This document shows, in pieces, positions 22,900 to 32,808 of a stretch of DNA of 64,000 bases. A model generated the notes under the pieces. It ran no database searches and was not told the DNA's origin. It saw only the letters and a list, made by a program, of their open reading frames with translations. Position 1 is the first letter of the stretch, and every line of letters starts with the position of its first letter. The stretch covers positions 6,137,323-6,201,322 of the forward strand of contig RPFO01000041.1 of the NCBI GenBank assembly GCA_009746045.1, written 5' to 3'. Position numbers and translations under genes: made by a program. Origin of the DNA: Mesostigma viride. Lineage: Eukaryota > Streptophyta > Mesostigmatophyceae > Mesostigmatales > Mesostigmataceae.

Positions 22900-23384
22900 G
22901 TGTGACAAGGATGGCGAAAAATTGTCCATACATATTCTTAAGACAAGAATGGACAATATTTCGCCACCCTGCCATCCCTTGGCGCGGGTCATAGGAGGTG
23001 CTTTGTCAAGGTGTGACAAGGATGGCGAAAAATTGTCCATAGTTATTCTTAAGAAAAGAATGGACAATATTTCGCCACCCTGCCACCCCTTGGCGCGGGT
23101 CATAGGAGGTTGCTTTGTCAGGGTGTGACAAGGATGGCGAAAAATTGTCCATAGTTATTCTTAAGAAAAGAATGGACAATTTTTCGCCACCCTGCCACCC
23201 CTTGGCGCGGGTCATAGGAGGTTGCTTTGTCAAGGTGTGACAAGGATGGCGAAAAATTGTCCATACATATTCTTAATAAAAGAATGGACAATTTTTCGCC
23301 ACCCTGCCACCCCTTGGCGCGGGTCATTGGAGGTGCTTTGTCAAGGTGTGACAAGGATGGCGAAAAATTGTCCATATATATTCT
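22900..23384 (+). repeat. About 112-bp tandem hairpin units in left TIR
   Basis: Five units begin with gtgacaaggatggcgaaaaa at about 22903, 23012, 23124, 23236 and 23348. In each, ggcgaaaaattgtccat pairs with atggacaatttttcgcc across a centre containing attcttaa(g/t)a, giving a near-perfect stem of about 17 bp or more. A variant hairpin (aattgcacg, gaccgccc) lies at 28850-28905. Confidence 0.9.
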
Positions 23385-23514
23385 ATTAACCGTGGAACTC
23401 CAAGGTAACCAGACTCTTTATTAAAACAATAAGTAGAGCACATCGGGAAGTGGCCCTCAACTGGCCATCCTTACCCATGGGAACACTTTATGTCCAAAAA
23501 GGCTAGCCTTACCC
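23385..23514 (-). repeat. DIRS split repeat B2 (130 bp)
   Basis: attaaccgtggaactcc...ctagccttaccc; matches 23931-24060 with one or two substitutions. Confidence 0.9.
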
Positions 23515-23547
23515 CCAAACAGGCAACACACAGGGAGGGCGGGTGGG

Positions 23548-23930
23548 AAAACAAAAGAGACCGCCATGAGCTAGGTGAGCAAGCTTTTATCGTGTTTCAA
23601 GGCCAACGGCTCTCTACCAACGGCCAGATCCGGCAACGGCCTCTAAACAGTTTTAGCCGTCAAGTTTTACTTCAGATATTGCTTGTTGCAAACCCGTCCG
23701 CAATCACAGATCTGCTAGGAGAACCTAGACGCAAAAATCCGTCGTGAAGGTACTCAGCACACCGTCAAGGTATGGGCCGCAACAATTAGGCCATATCATC
23801 CGTAATACTCGTACACTAGAAGCCTAATCAACCTTATTACGATCACATCACCCAGCTCTATTTCACCTAGCATCAGCGGCTCCCCTTCCGTATCACTATA
23901 AAGAAACTATGTTCAGAGAACCCCGATTCT
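23548..23930 (-). repeat. DIRS split repeat A2 (383 bp)
   Basis: aaaacaaaagagaccgcc...ccccgattct; matches 28390-28772 with only a couple of substitutions. A 33-bp spacer separates it from B2. Confidence 0.9.
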
Positions 23931-24060
23931 ATTAACCGTGGAACTCCAGGGTAACCAGACTCTTTATTAAAACAATAAGTAGAGCACATCGGGAAGTGGC
24001 CCTCAACTGGCCATCCTTACCCATGGGAACACTTTATGTCCAAAAAGGCTAGCCTTACCC
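23931..24060 (-). repeat. DIRS split repeat B1 (130 bp)
   Basis: Second copy of 23385-23514, directly abutting A2 at attct|attaacc; this models the junction formed in the circular intermediate. Confidence 0.9.
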
Positions 24061-24136
24061 TTACATCCCTCCCTGGCGACCCAAGCCAGGGGCAAAACAA
24101 AAACCGGTGGACGCATAAGACAAGAATGAAGGGAAC

Positions 24137-25064
24137 TTAAGAGGAAGGCAGAGAAAAGACGCTCCGCCAAATGCGCGGGGGGCAGGCGGCGATAGCCCGA
24201 ACCAGGGCGTCAGGAAGGGTGAGGGCCAAGCTCCGGTGCAATCCCACATAGTGGGCGACAGTTTTGCTGCTGCGCCAGCGACCCCGATGCTGAATATCAG
24301 CCATGCTGCGCTGCCGCAAAAAATCATAGGTAGCCCCCCCATGCCGCAGCCCGTGAATGGTAAACACCGTGTCGACCCCCAAAGCTTGCGTGGCCTGATG
24401 CCAAACCCGGCTGAACTGGGCATAATCGTAAGGGAACACCCGCTCCCAGGCCGCCTTGCCACGCATACAAGCCCGCAAGAGGGTCTCAGTCATGACATCC
24501 TCGATCACCACAGACTGCACCTCCCCCTTAGCCGTCTTAGCTGACATCAACAACAAGGCGCCCCGCTGCGAACCCCGCAACCGAACATCAGGCTGCAAGC
24601 GCACATGGCCGACCAACAGGTTGAGCGCCTCCGATACCCGCAGGTATTGTTGGAAAATAACGATGACCATCATAGCCGCACGAGGCTGCCGCTGGAGCAC
24701 CATAGTACAAGCAAGCGCAAACGCAGCCTCCCATGGAATGGGGGGGGGGCACGAGGGGGTGCCAACGTGCGCCAGCCAGCCAAAACACTTCGTGCCAAGG
24801 CCCAATCCCGCACCTCCCGGGGAAGTACAAATTCAGGCCCATAAGCGCATTGACACACAACTGGCGGCTGTAACACCGTGAGTGCGCCCAAGCGACATAC
24901 TCGCAATAGTATTCCTCTATCGTCAAGCCGCGCAACAAGCTGCCAACCCGACCCCGCCGGCTCGCCCACCATGCGAAAAAGGACCTAAGACCCCGATGGT
25001 AAACCATCAAAGTAGCCGGCTTCACCTTGCCCTCAAGAAGGGTCAAGTAGCTAGCGCCAAGCCG
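24137..25064 (-). pseudogene. DIRS tyrosine recombinase, frameshifted
   Basis: The recombinase cuts and joins the circular cDNA into the genome. The catalytic half is open at 24137-24805: LRVSEALNL carries the first Arg, HGLRHGG the His-x-x-Arg, GRWRSSKTVAHYV the Trp/His position and Tyr nucleophile. The N-terminal SAM-like core-binding half is encoded at the end of the RT ORF, after HPNPGP (about 25064-24830). The two halves are in different frames, with a break in the 24740-24830 interval close to a run of nine to ten G. The reading frame between Arg and Tyr is intact. Confidence 0.85.
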
Positions 25065-27650
25065 AGGCCCGGGATTGGGATGAACACCCTCGCGAGTCAA
25101 ATCGCGGACCCACCCGGCCACCGAGGCAGCCATGGAAAGCCCCCGCGAAGGCCCATCCGCAGGCTGAAGCTCACTTGGCGTCCAGACCCATTGTGAGCGG
25201 CTGCCGGTGACCAACGTAAGAGCGCACAACCGGCGGCATTGCTTGTTTAACCGGTAAGAAGAGGAACGCCCTTTAGCCAAGCAGCCCAAAGCGGCAGTGG
25301 AGTCCACTAACCTCACCACCCGCTTACCCCATGTTCCGAGGTTCCGGGCCGAGCGCTCCACCCCCTTCACAGCGGCCCGCACTTCCTTCTCGTTGATGTG
25401 CATGGTCGAATCGCGCCAGCGACTCTTGATCCCGACGCGCCATCGCCCGTGGATGATGGCTTTTTCCGCGGCCTTGGTCAAGGGTCTAGGCCCGGCATAC
25501 ATGGCCTCACCTGGGGTGAGGAGGGTTGGGTAACCCCGCACCTCCCGGGCCCGAGCTAATTCCGTCACCTCAGCTGGGGCCATCTCAGCGTAGACAACCC
25601 CCTGCCCAAAACTAGACGCATCCGAGGCCACCACCACCGGAGCCAGGGCAGCCCCCCGGTCCACACGGAGCATGGGGGCCAACGCCATGGCACACTCGAG
25701 CTCATCGCGCACACCTTGCCACAAAGGTCGCGTTCGCTGGCCCCACCCCTTGAGGTTGATGAACTTAAAACTCTGCTGCCATATGGACAAGCAAGTGCGG
25801 CTGAGCATCTGCAGCCACACCCACCGGCCCACGACGGCCGCCAGCGCCTCAGCGGTAGCGCGTCCCCTCTCGAGGAGTACACGAGTGTGCGCAACCACAA
25901 GGGTGAGCTGCTTAGCTGTCGGCTCCAACACCCCATCCCGCCGGTGAACAACACCCAGAGCTTCTAGCTCGTCCTCCCCCTCCGGGCTAGCCATGATCGT
26001 CTTGTCCTTGGAGGGCACAAGGTTGTTAGGCGCGTACCCGTCTTCAATAGCACTCGCGATTAAGCGATTCACCGCCTCGCACGTGCGCCCATTGCTGACC
26101 ACCAGGTCATCAATAGTGATGGATACCATAGGGGCAGGGGGGTCCTCAAGGTCGATTTGCATCTCCCTCGTGCTCTCCTCCTTGTACTCGATGGCTAGGG
26201 CGGTTGGGTTACCCCATGCATTCCGAAGCACGGTCAGCTCCCCTACACTTGTGAGGCGGTTCACCTGCCGTCTAGGATCCAAAGCGCCCGTGGCATAGAG
26301 GACCATCTCATGGATGGCTTCCCCTAGCGCTACAGCGTGGGAGTGCCCCATGGCCAGCACTTTCAGCACTGGCCACACCCTCCTCCGCCGCCCCGGCAGC
26401 CCGACATCGGTGGACCACACATCAGGTAGCCCTTGATAATCCCACCACCACTCCGGCACTTGGATGGTATAGTAATACGAGACCAGATCGCTCTTGGCCG
26501 TGTAGCACCGACCCTTGATATAGACCTCCGAGTATATGCCCAGGTGGGGTAACACCGTCTTAGGGGGGTCCACCCACAGTGCGTTCCCCAACTTCTTATT
26601 CACAATGAGCCTTAACTCCCCCACTCCTTTGGCCACCCCAAAACATCCGTCTACCCACTTTGGCCGCGTCTCTCGGAACTCCACCATCCCCACGTCCGCT
26701 GCCCTCCCCATCAACTTGCCCCACTCCGCCATGGTGCACCCTCGGCTGGGGGCAGGTACATTCCAATACCTCGCACTGGCAGCCACCTCCGGCTTGATGC
26801 AGTTGGCTTCGCTCGCGTACACCTCTCGCCAACTAGGTCGTAGCGCCAGCAAATCCAGCAGCTTCGCCTTTCCTGCCACCTCGCGCTTCGGCAGACTCAC
26901 CCGCTCCGCCACAAGTTGTTCATACTTATTACATTTCCCATAGATTAGATCACTTCCTTCTGCGGGGCCTGTCGCAACGCCGGTTACGCGGCGACTGTAC
27001 CACTCGCAGTGCTTCTTGACCCTTTTCAGGGCCTCCGCCGTTCCTCTGGAGCACGCGCCTCCAGATTTAGGCGGAGGGTCTGCCCCCCCGTGCCATAGCC
27101 AATTCAACCACGTAATCACCTTGTGTTGTAGAGTGAAGGTCCGGCGGCGGCGAGTTGCACGCTGGCGTCTGCGTGCTGACCTCACTCTCCCCCACGTAGT
27201 GCTTAGAGGCATTGTAGGAAGAGGCAGTGGGAAGGGGGAGCGGTTTACCCTTTCGGTGTTTACTTGGTTTGCTGGGCCTTGCCCAGCTTCTCCATCATCG
27301 TGGCGCTTTGCAGGGCCATCTTCATGGCCGGGTTGCTCACCAAGGAGGCATCTTCCTTGAGAGCAAGGAGGTGGCCAGCCACCTTCCACCCTCCTGACCC
27401 CTGGCTCTCCACTAGGAGCATGGCTGCCACCACCCTCATGAGATACTCTACCCCAGCCAACTCCCCGGCTGCCGGCCCCAACTCCTTGAAGAGTGTGTCC
27501 ATGGCCAGGGCGATGTTCATGACCACCTTCCTGCTTTCCTGGTTCCTCCACCCCCCTTGGCGAGTAGCCATGATCCAACTCTTTATCCCCCCTCCATTGT
27601 CGTTGGCATCCTCGAGCACCTCGGGGAGCACTCTCTCTTGCACCCTCCAA
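24588..27650 (-). CDS. DIRS reverse transcriptase-RNase H polyprotein
   Basis: Copies element RNA into cDNA. RT: TAKSDLVSYYY holds the motif A Asp, VSITIDDLVVS the catalytic IDD of motif C. RNase H: VVASDASSFG (Asp), NEKEVRAA (Glu), RLVDSTAALG (Asp), SELQPADGPSR (final Asp). A 2A-like GVHPNPGP follows at residues about 855-862, then the start of the tyrosine recombinase. The first about 145 codons overlap the Gag ORF in another frame and look like its shadow; real pol coding probably begins near 27212 or by frameshift from Gag. The C-terminal about 75 residues after 24830 appear out of frame. Confidence 0.85.
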   Translation of the reverse strand: MEGARESAPRGARGCQRQWRGDKELDHGYSPRGVEEPGKQEGGHEHRPGHGHTLQGVGAGSRGVGWGRVSHEGGGSHAPSGEPGVRRVEGGWPPPCSQGRCLLGEQPGHEDGPAKRHDDGEAGQGPANQVNTERVNRSPFPLPLPTMPLSTTWGRVRSARRRQRATRRRRTFTLQHKVITWLNWLWHGGADPPPKSGGACSRGTAEALKRVKKHCEWYSRRVTGVATGPAEGSDLIYGKCNKYEQLVAERVSLPKREVAGKAKLLDLLALRPSWREVYASEANCIKPEVAASARYWNVPAPSRGCTMAEWGKLMGRAADVGMVEFRETRPKWVDGCFGVAKGVGELRLIVNKKLGNALWVDPPKTVLPHLGIYSEVYIKGRCYTAKSDLVSYYYTIQVPEWWWDYQGLPDVWSTDVGLPGRRRRVWPVLKVLAMGHSHAVALGEAIHEMVLYATGALDPRRQVNRLTSVGELTVLRNAWGNPTALAIEYKEESTREMQIDLEDPPAPMVSITIDDLVVSNGRTCEAVNRLIASAIEDGYAPNNLVPSKDKTIMASPEGEDELEALGVVHRRDGVLEPTAKQLTLVVAHTRVLLERGRATAEALAAVVGRWVWLQMLSRTCLSIWQQSFKFINLKGWGQRTRPLWQGVRDELECAMALAPMLRVDRGAALAPVVVASDASSFGQGVVYAEMAPAEVTELARAREVRGYPTLLTPGEAMYAGPRPLTKAAEKAIIHGRWRVGIKSRWRDSTMHINEKEVRAAVKGVERSARNLGTWGKRVVRLVDSTAALGCLAKGRSSSYRLNKQCRRLCALTLVTGSRSQWVWTPSELQPADGPSRGLSMAASVAGWVRDLTREGVHPNPGPRLGASYLTLLEGKVKPATLMVYHRGLRSFFAWWASRRGRVGSLLRGLTIEEYYCEYVAWAHSRCYSRQLCVNALMGLNLYFPGRCGIGPWHEVFWLAGARWHPLVPPPHSMGGCVCACLYYGAPAAASCGYDGHRYFPTIPAGIGGAQPVGRPCALAA
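25065..25088 (-). other. 2A-like HPNPGP motif between RNase H and recombinase
   Basis: The minus strand encodes GVHPNPGP, close to the D-x-E-x-NPGP ribosome-skipping signature but with His-Pro in place of Asp-x-Glu. Its position exactly between two enzyme domains suggests co-translational separation. Confidence 0.5.
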
Positions 27651-28318
27651 TTCACCACTTGTGCTCGAGTGGGCAGCGTCACCCCTTTGGTCTTTTTCGG
27701 CTTCCTGGAAGCCCCATCTGCCCCGGCCAGCGCATCCTTCAATTTCGTCAGGAAATCCTCTTCCTCGGACTCCTCCTCCTCCTCCTCTTCTTTGCCCGCC
27801 TGCCCCTGCTTGCCAATAATAGCCGCCAGCTCCAAGAGCTGCTCCCTCACATCCCCCGCGGCCTTTCCCTTGCTCGGGGCTGGGCTTCCGACTTTTTTCG
27901 TCCCCTTTTTCGCCCCTTTCGTGGGCCGGCGTGGTGGCTGCATCTCCTCTTCGTCCGAGTCCGCCAAGTCCCGGGCGCTTTGGAGGGCTGCCACTAGCGC
28001 TTCGTTTGGGTCCGCTGCTGCCAGAATTTCAGGCCCGTCCACGTGGTCGACCAGCAGTCCAACGACGGACTCCAGCTGGGCCGCAGACCACCGGCTGACA
28101 GTAGTTACCCAGTCGGTCCCGAGGACCGCCTCAAAGGCAGCGCACACTTCAGGCAGGCCCGAGCAAGTGGAGAGCTCCTGATGGAGCCTTTTCTTCTGCG
28201 TCGGCCAGCCTAGTCGGCCCTTTCCCGTCTGTTTAGTAGCTGTCGGCACCTCGGGATTAGCTTTCGGTAATTGCTTCCCAGCACCTGTCGAACCTGGCTT
28301 CCGCCCGGGCTTCGGCAT
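27260..28318 (-). CDS. DIRS Gag-like ORF1 protein (352 aa)
   Basis: First ORF of the DIRS element, beginning with ATG at 28318 shortly inside repeat A1. It starts with a basic Gly/Lys/Pro region (MPKPGRKPG), followed by Glu- and Lys-rich low-complexity segments (GKEEEEEEESEEED near the middle; PTKGAKKGTKK) and a helical C-terminal half. No zinc knuckle is visible. Nucleic-acid-binding structural role inferred from position; sequence similarity to characterised Gag proteins could not be judged. Confidence 0.65.
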   Translation of the reverse strand: MPKPGRKPGSTGAGKQLPKANPEVPTATKQTGKGRLGWPTQKKRLHQELSTCSGLPEVCAAFEAVLGTDWVTTVSRWSAAQLESVVGLLVDHVDGPEILAAADPNEALVAALQSARDLADSDEEEMQPPRRPTKGAKKGTKKVGSPAPSKGKAAGDVREQLLELAAIIGKQGQAGKEEEEEEESEEEDFLTKLKDALAGADGASRKPKKTKGVTLPTRAQVVNWRVQERVLPEVLEDANDNGGGIKSWIMATRQGGWRNQESRKVVMNIALAMDTLFKELGPAAGELAGVEYLMRVVAAMLLVESQGSGGWKVAGHLLALKEDASLVSNPAMKMALQSATMMEKLGKAQQTK

Positions 28319-28389
28319 CCCAGCCGCTTTGCAGAAAGGAATTCCGGGCGTCAGCTACGCTGCCCCTGACCCCTGTCGCCGCCTTCGTT

Positions 28390-28772
28390 AAAACAAAAGA
28401 GACCGCCATGAGCTAGGTGAGCAAGCTTTTATCGTGTTTCAAGGCCAACGGCTCTCTACCAACGGCCAGATCCGGCAACGGCCTCTAAACAGTTTTAGCC
28501 GTCAAGTTTTACTTCAGATATTGCTTGTTGCAAACCCGTCCGCAATCACAGATCTGCTAGGAGAACCTAGACGCAAAAATCCGTCGTCAAGGTACTCAGC
28601 ACACCGTCAAGGTATGGGCCGCAACAATTAGGCCATATCATCCGTAATAATCGTACACTAGAAGCCTAATCAACCTTATTACGATCACATCACCCAGCTC
28701 TATTTCACCTAGCATCAGCGGCTCCCCTTCCGTATCACTATAAAGAAACTATGTTCAGAGAACCCCGATTCT
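28390..28772 (-). repeat. DIRS split repeat A1 (383 bp)
   Basis: 5' end of the element on the minus strand; ends ccccgattct at the resumption of the PLV repeat unit (taataaaagaatggac). Confidence 0.9.
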
Positions 28773-29071
28773 TAATAAAAGAATGGACAATTTTTCGCCA
28801 CCTCCCCCCACTGTCCGGCGCTGAGGTGGCGTAGGTTGTTGAACGTGGCGAAAAATTGCACGTGCTTACTCTTAAGAAAAGACCGCCCAATTTTTCGCCA
28901 TGGCCTCGCATGGTGAGGGAGCCGGCGAGGGCAGCGCGGCGGGGTTTGACCGGAACGGGATCGACGTCTACTCGGTGGTGAGGCGACACTGAGCGCGACG
29001 TCTTGGAGGTTGTAAACTATCTTTACAAAAAGAAATGCATGGCAGAAACAGGCTTCATTAAAATATAAAAA

Positions 29072-32000
29072 TTACTTATCCGCTCCCTGCAGGAAAGGAG
29101 CGATTTCATCCATCGACAGGCCAGACAACGAAGTGATCGAATAATCCTTCTCATCGCCCCACCACGAGGGTTTATACCTATCAAGAAACGCGTGCATGTC
29201 CGCCTTCGAAATTTCCAAGTAACCACCGCCACGGCTGTTGCCCTTGGCCCATTTGGCATAAATTCCTAGAGTCGGGCTCAACAAGCTGTTGATGAGACCG
29301 CTACATTGCGCAAAAGACAAACTACCTGTATCGCCTGCCCTCCGCCGGTATCCAAAAATTGAGCGCATGAAACAGGCCTTCTCGGCAACTTCGCTGTCGA
29401 TTTTGTTCCCTAGTGCAATCGTCTCGTCGCGCGTCAACTTCATTGTGAGATTGGACGGATCAGCCGTCGTGATGAAGTCGATGATAGGCGTCCCTTCTAG
29501 TAGTAGCTTGAGCGTAATGGCCAGAGACTGTGCTAGTCCAAAATGAGAATACGCCTTCAAATCAAACAAGGACTCTGACTTCTGCAGAATCAACAGATTG
29601 TCTCTGAAATGCTCCTTGGTTCCTAGTCCCGTCAACTTCGAATATTGACGAATGCCAGCGTACGCCTTCCTCCCCATCTCCTTGTCCAGAATTCGAGGGA
29701 GCTCGTCGTCGATGAGATCATATGGAATCTCATACAACCGGTGAGTCAGTTCGTACACCGCCTTAAGACGCATTTCGTACGGTGAAAGTGGAACCGTGCC
29801 GCCGATTCTCCCCTCTAGATCCTTGTACTCCTCCTCGCTCAGAAGCACCACCTCCCTGTCCTTGTGTGGATCTTCTAGTACCGGAAGCGGAGGGGCGTCG
29901 ATGTCCCCCAACTCCTCCACTGCCGACACCTCCACACCGTAGTCGTCCGTCAGTATCTTGATGAGATTTCCCTTATAGTGGGACCTCGACACCGCGAGAT
30001 CTTGCTGGTTCCGGCAGAAGAGACGGAACTTGGGGCAATTTCTGTCGTAGATGCGCGACTTGTCCGCGCTCCAGTCGCAGACTACGTCGGCGTTGTCGAA
30101 CAGCAGCTGGATGAGGGCAGTGTCCCCCGCGATCATGTTCTCGACGATCGTGCCATAGTCCGTTGGGGGGCGGTTAATGAGCGAAGTATCGTCTCGGTAG
30201 AAGATGACCATCTCTCCCTTGACTAGATGGCGAACCCTAAAAATTTGCTGGAGGGTTGTCGTGTAGCTCGCGTAGTTATCACCGTTGATGAACATCCCCA
30301 CCATGCTGTCGAATGTGTGCTCGGTGTAGGAGACTCCGACCGTGATCGTTGGGCTGAAAATCAGAAAGTCAAGGTCAGCCCACGCAGCATTCGCACCAAC
30401 CTCCAGATCCTCTTTGCTTGTCAGGCTAGTGTAAAGGCGGCCATTCTTTTTCTGCTCCGTGATTTTTTTTAATGCCTCGTACGCCATGGCGGCTTCTTTT
30501 TTTCCAGACATTGGGCAGAAGATCCTCTCCCCCGCGTCTATCCTCCTCTCACACTCAGTAACAAACCTGTCCACGCAGACCTTTCGCCAGTTCTTTTCTG
30601 AGGTCACATCCACCCATCGCAGAATCCTGTTGGTCGGGCGCCTGAAGGTGTTGCAATCAACCTCCATAGTGTCCTCCGCGCGATAGGCCGCTATGAACTC
30701 GTATACCTTTCGAGTAACGGTAGCGTCTAATGCAATCACGACCTTGGACGTCTCAATGAGCCTGATGAACTTCCTCAACACCTCGCGCTTGTTATCCACG
30801 TGGCGCTGTGAAATGGCGGTGAGGGTGTTGTATATTTCGTCTAGGATGAGGAGATCAAACGGTTGGTCTGTGACGCGCAAGATGCTGTTAAGAACGACCA
30901 GCACCCTGTCATCAGACATCACACCCTTCGGACCGCTCAGGTAGTGACGGAAATTCGGGTCACTTGACAAGAGATGGAACGCGTTGTCCTCCCATACAAT
31001 CGTCCTCCCACCCTCGCCCAGAGACTTGTAGTTGCGATCCTCCTCCTTGGACAGGCTGATGTTAGCCACCATGCAGCACACGCGAATAGCTGGATTTTTC
31101 CTCACCGCCTCGTTGACGAGTTCGCGAATCCTTTCAGATTTACCTGTCCCACAATTCGATTGGACGAGGATGGTGCTCTTGTACGGGCCTCCAAAAAGCG
31201 CATCCCAGCTGAAAGGCTTGATTTTCTCGGACGAGTACGTGTGAGTGAACGGGACTTGATCAGAGTCCGCCCGTTGCATAACGGGAGGGGCGATCTCGAT
31301 CTTGCGAGCGTCAGGCGATTTCCGGTAGCAGTCGTATAATACTTGCCCAGATGGGTATTGGAGCGTGAACGGGCCGTTCTTCTCGTGCACCTTGTCGCAG
31401 ATGAGGCAGACGTGGTCGTCACATTGTTGGTACTTAACCCTCACGAGCTTGACGTCTGGAGACAACTCAATGTAGCCACATTCGAGGTAGTCACACTCGG
31501 GGGCCACCTTCTCCATCGCCGCCAGAGATGCAGAAATGTCAATGTCCTTGCCCGCCGCCTTCACCGTGCACTCGCGACGTCCGCGAACCCCTCTCCTCTT
31601 CAACGACGCCGCCCAGTCCGGGGGCGCACTCACCACCACCCCGCCAGAGACGTCGTCAGGCGAGTATACGTTGATGAGATGGTCGAGGAAGTCACTCGAC
31701 GAGCCTTCGCATGTGCGCAGAAATCCCAGAGGGTCGGTATCCCCGAACTTGTGCATCCCAACGCATCGGAAAAGACTGTCTCTCCTGTAGACGGCCTCGT
31801 CGATCACCGTGTCCATTTCGCCGAAAAAGTCAGCTGGGTGGCGACAGATCTCGTCGAATTGTTCTTGACCGCTGACCTTGTATTTAAGCAGCTCGTGCGC
31901 GTCATCGATCGTGAACAGGCGAAGAAGTGTCGAACGACGCGCGCTTGATGAAATCGGTGAGGCCGCTGTACCAATACTACACTCTCGCGTCAAGGTCGGC

Positions 32001-32579
32001 AAGAACGAGACCGCGCACGACGATGTGGAAAGACGACTTGAACAAATCCTTCTTCATGCGAGACGCTGTGCTGACCTCGTAGCGAAAGCCCTCCGTCGCG
32101 ATGTTCAGGACGACTCGGCAGTACTCGTCGTGCACACGGCGAAAGTGTCCTGGATAATCGATGTTCGCCAGACGCTCGTCATGTGGATCGACCTTGTCGT
32201 CAATGTCGACGTACGCCCACGACGGGTCGTCGGGCTTTATGACTTCGTCAAGCGTGCGCCGAACAGGATGAGCAGCGCACTTCGCATAGATCCGCGAAAA
32301 GTCTGCGATGTTGCCGTAATGCGCATACTCGTTGGCGTCTCGCGTATTGATGCCACGCGCGCAAATGAAACGATGGCCGAGAGACACCCCAGCCTCTTTT
32401 GTGGGAGCCTTCTTGTAGCGCCATTGCGTGACGACCTTGTTCATGGTCTCATGGGTGGCCTCGGGTGGTGGGTGGAGTAGAGCCAGCCACGGAATGTCTG
32501 AGTCCTTTATATTCCCACCGGATGTCGAAAAACTTCCAGAAGGTCCGACCGAGACGACACGACTTGGTGCAGACGACAT
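29072..32579 (-). pseudogene. PLV primase fused to UL9-like SF2 helicase, one frameshift
   Basis: Viral replication protein. The N-terminal part (32579-31977, ATG at 32579) shows archaeo-eukaryotic primase motifs: AYVDIDDK (metal-binding Asp) and KSSFHIVV (His motif). After a frameshift near 31980-32000 the 29072-32002 frame carries the third primase motif (IDEAVYRRDSLFR). A helicase follows: NCGTGKS Walker A, LLILDEIYN Walker B/DExx, SPTITVGVSY and QQIFRVRHL as motifs V and VI. The helicase pattern resembles herpesvirus UL9/origin-binding proteins (family Herpes_ori_bp), not the SF3 helicase common in PLVs and virophages. Combined length would be about 1,150-1,170 residues. The 29072 end lies only 120 bp from the left TIR. 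Confidence 0.8.
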
Positions 32580-32595
32580 GATATTATATTACATG
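32577..32595 (-). promoter_or_regulatory. AT-rich start-adjacent promoter-like motif, primase gene
   Basis: The minus strand reads TAATATAATATC immediately before the ATG; the same arrangement occurs before the genes starting at 34420 and 37617. Confidence 0.45.
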
Positions 32596-32808
32596 TTTAG
32601 AAAAAAAAACATTTCGATCAAAAAGTTTTGAGACCCTCGACTCTTGACCCTCGAGTGGGAAATGATGGGATGAAAGTTTTATTACCCGGATATTTACGTG
32701 CGGTTTAGATTTCTCCCATGGCACGAGTGTTTTAAATGGGCCTGTGGTAAATATCTCCCACGGAAAACCTGTCCATGCCACAACTTACTGGCGATTTTTT
32801 TAAAGTAT

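Larger units (their letters stand above)
23385..28772 (-). mobile_element. DIRS-type (PAT/Kangaroo-like) tyrosine-recombinase retrotransposon
   Basis: A 5,388-bp element on the minus strand carries a Gag-like ORF, an RT-RNase H ORF and a tyrosine recombinase. Its ends are split direct repeats: reading the minus strand the order is A1 (28772-28390), genes, B1 (24060-23931), A2 (23930-23548), B2 (23514-23385). This is the layout of PAT and Kangaroo elements rather than the inverted ends of DIRS-1. It sits in one hairpin unit of the PLV left TIR; attct is shared by both junctions and the A-B junction, and no target duplication is present, as expected for recombinase-mediated integration. At least two frameshifts near 24740-24830 make it probably defective. 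Confidence 0.9.
22760..28948 (+). repeat. Left terminal inverted repeat of the PLV (interrupted by DIRS element)
   Basis: Outer end TTAAAAGCTGGAGGG; inner end ggcggggtttg. It consists of 22760-23384 plus 28773-28948 (about 800 bp), inverted relative to 48761-49337. The arm is longer than the right one by two repeat units. Confidence 0.9.

Noticed and set aside
22900-23384. CRISPR array
   Set aside because: Units are contiguous 112-bp tandem repeats with internal hairpins, no short repeat/unique spacer pattern, in a eukaryotic context.
27264-28181. Plus-strand 305-aa Ser/Ala-rich ORF
   Set aside because: Antisense shadow of the DIRS Gag-like gene created by its composition.
31343-32480. Plus-strand ORFs of about 200 aa
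   Set aside because: Opposite the primase-helicase gene, whose motifs fix the coding strand as minus.
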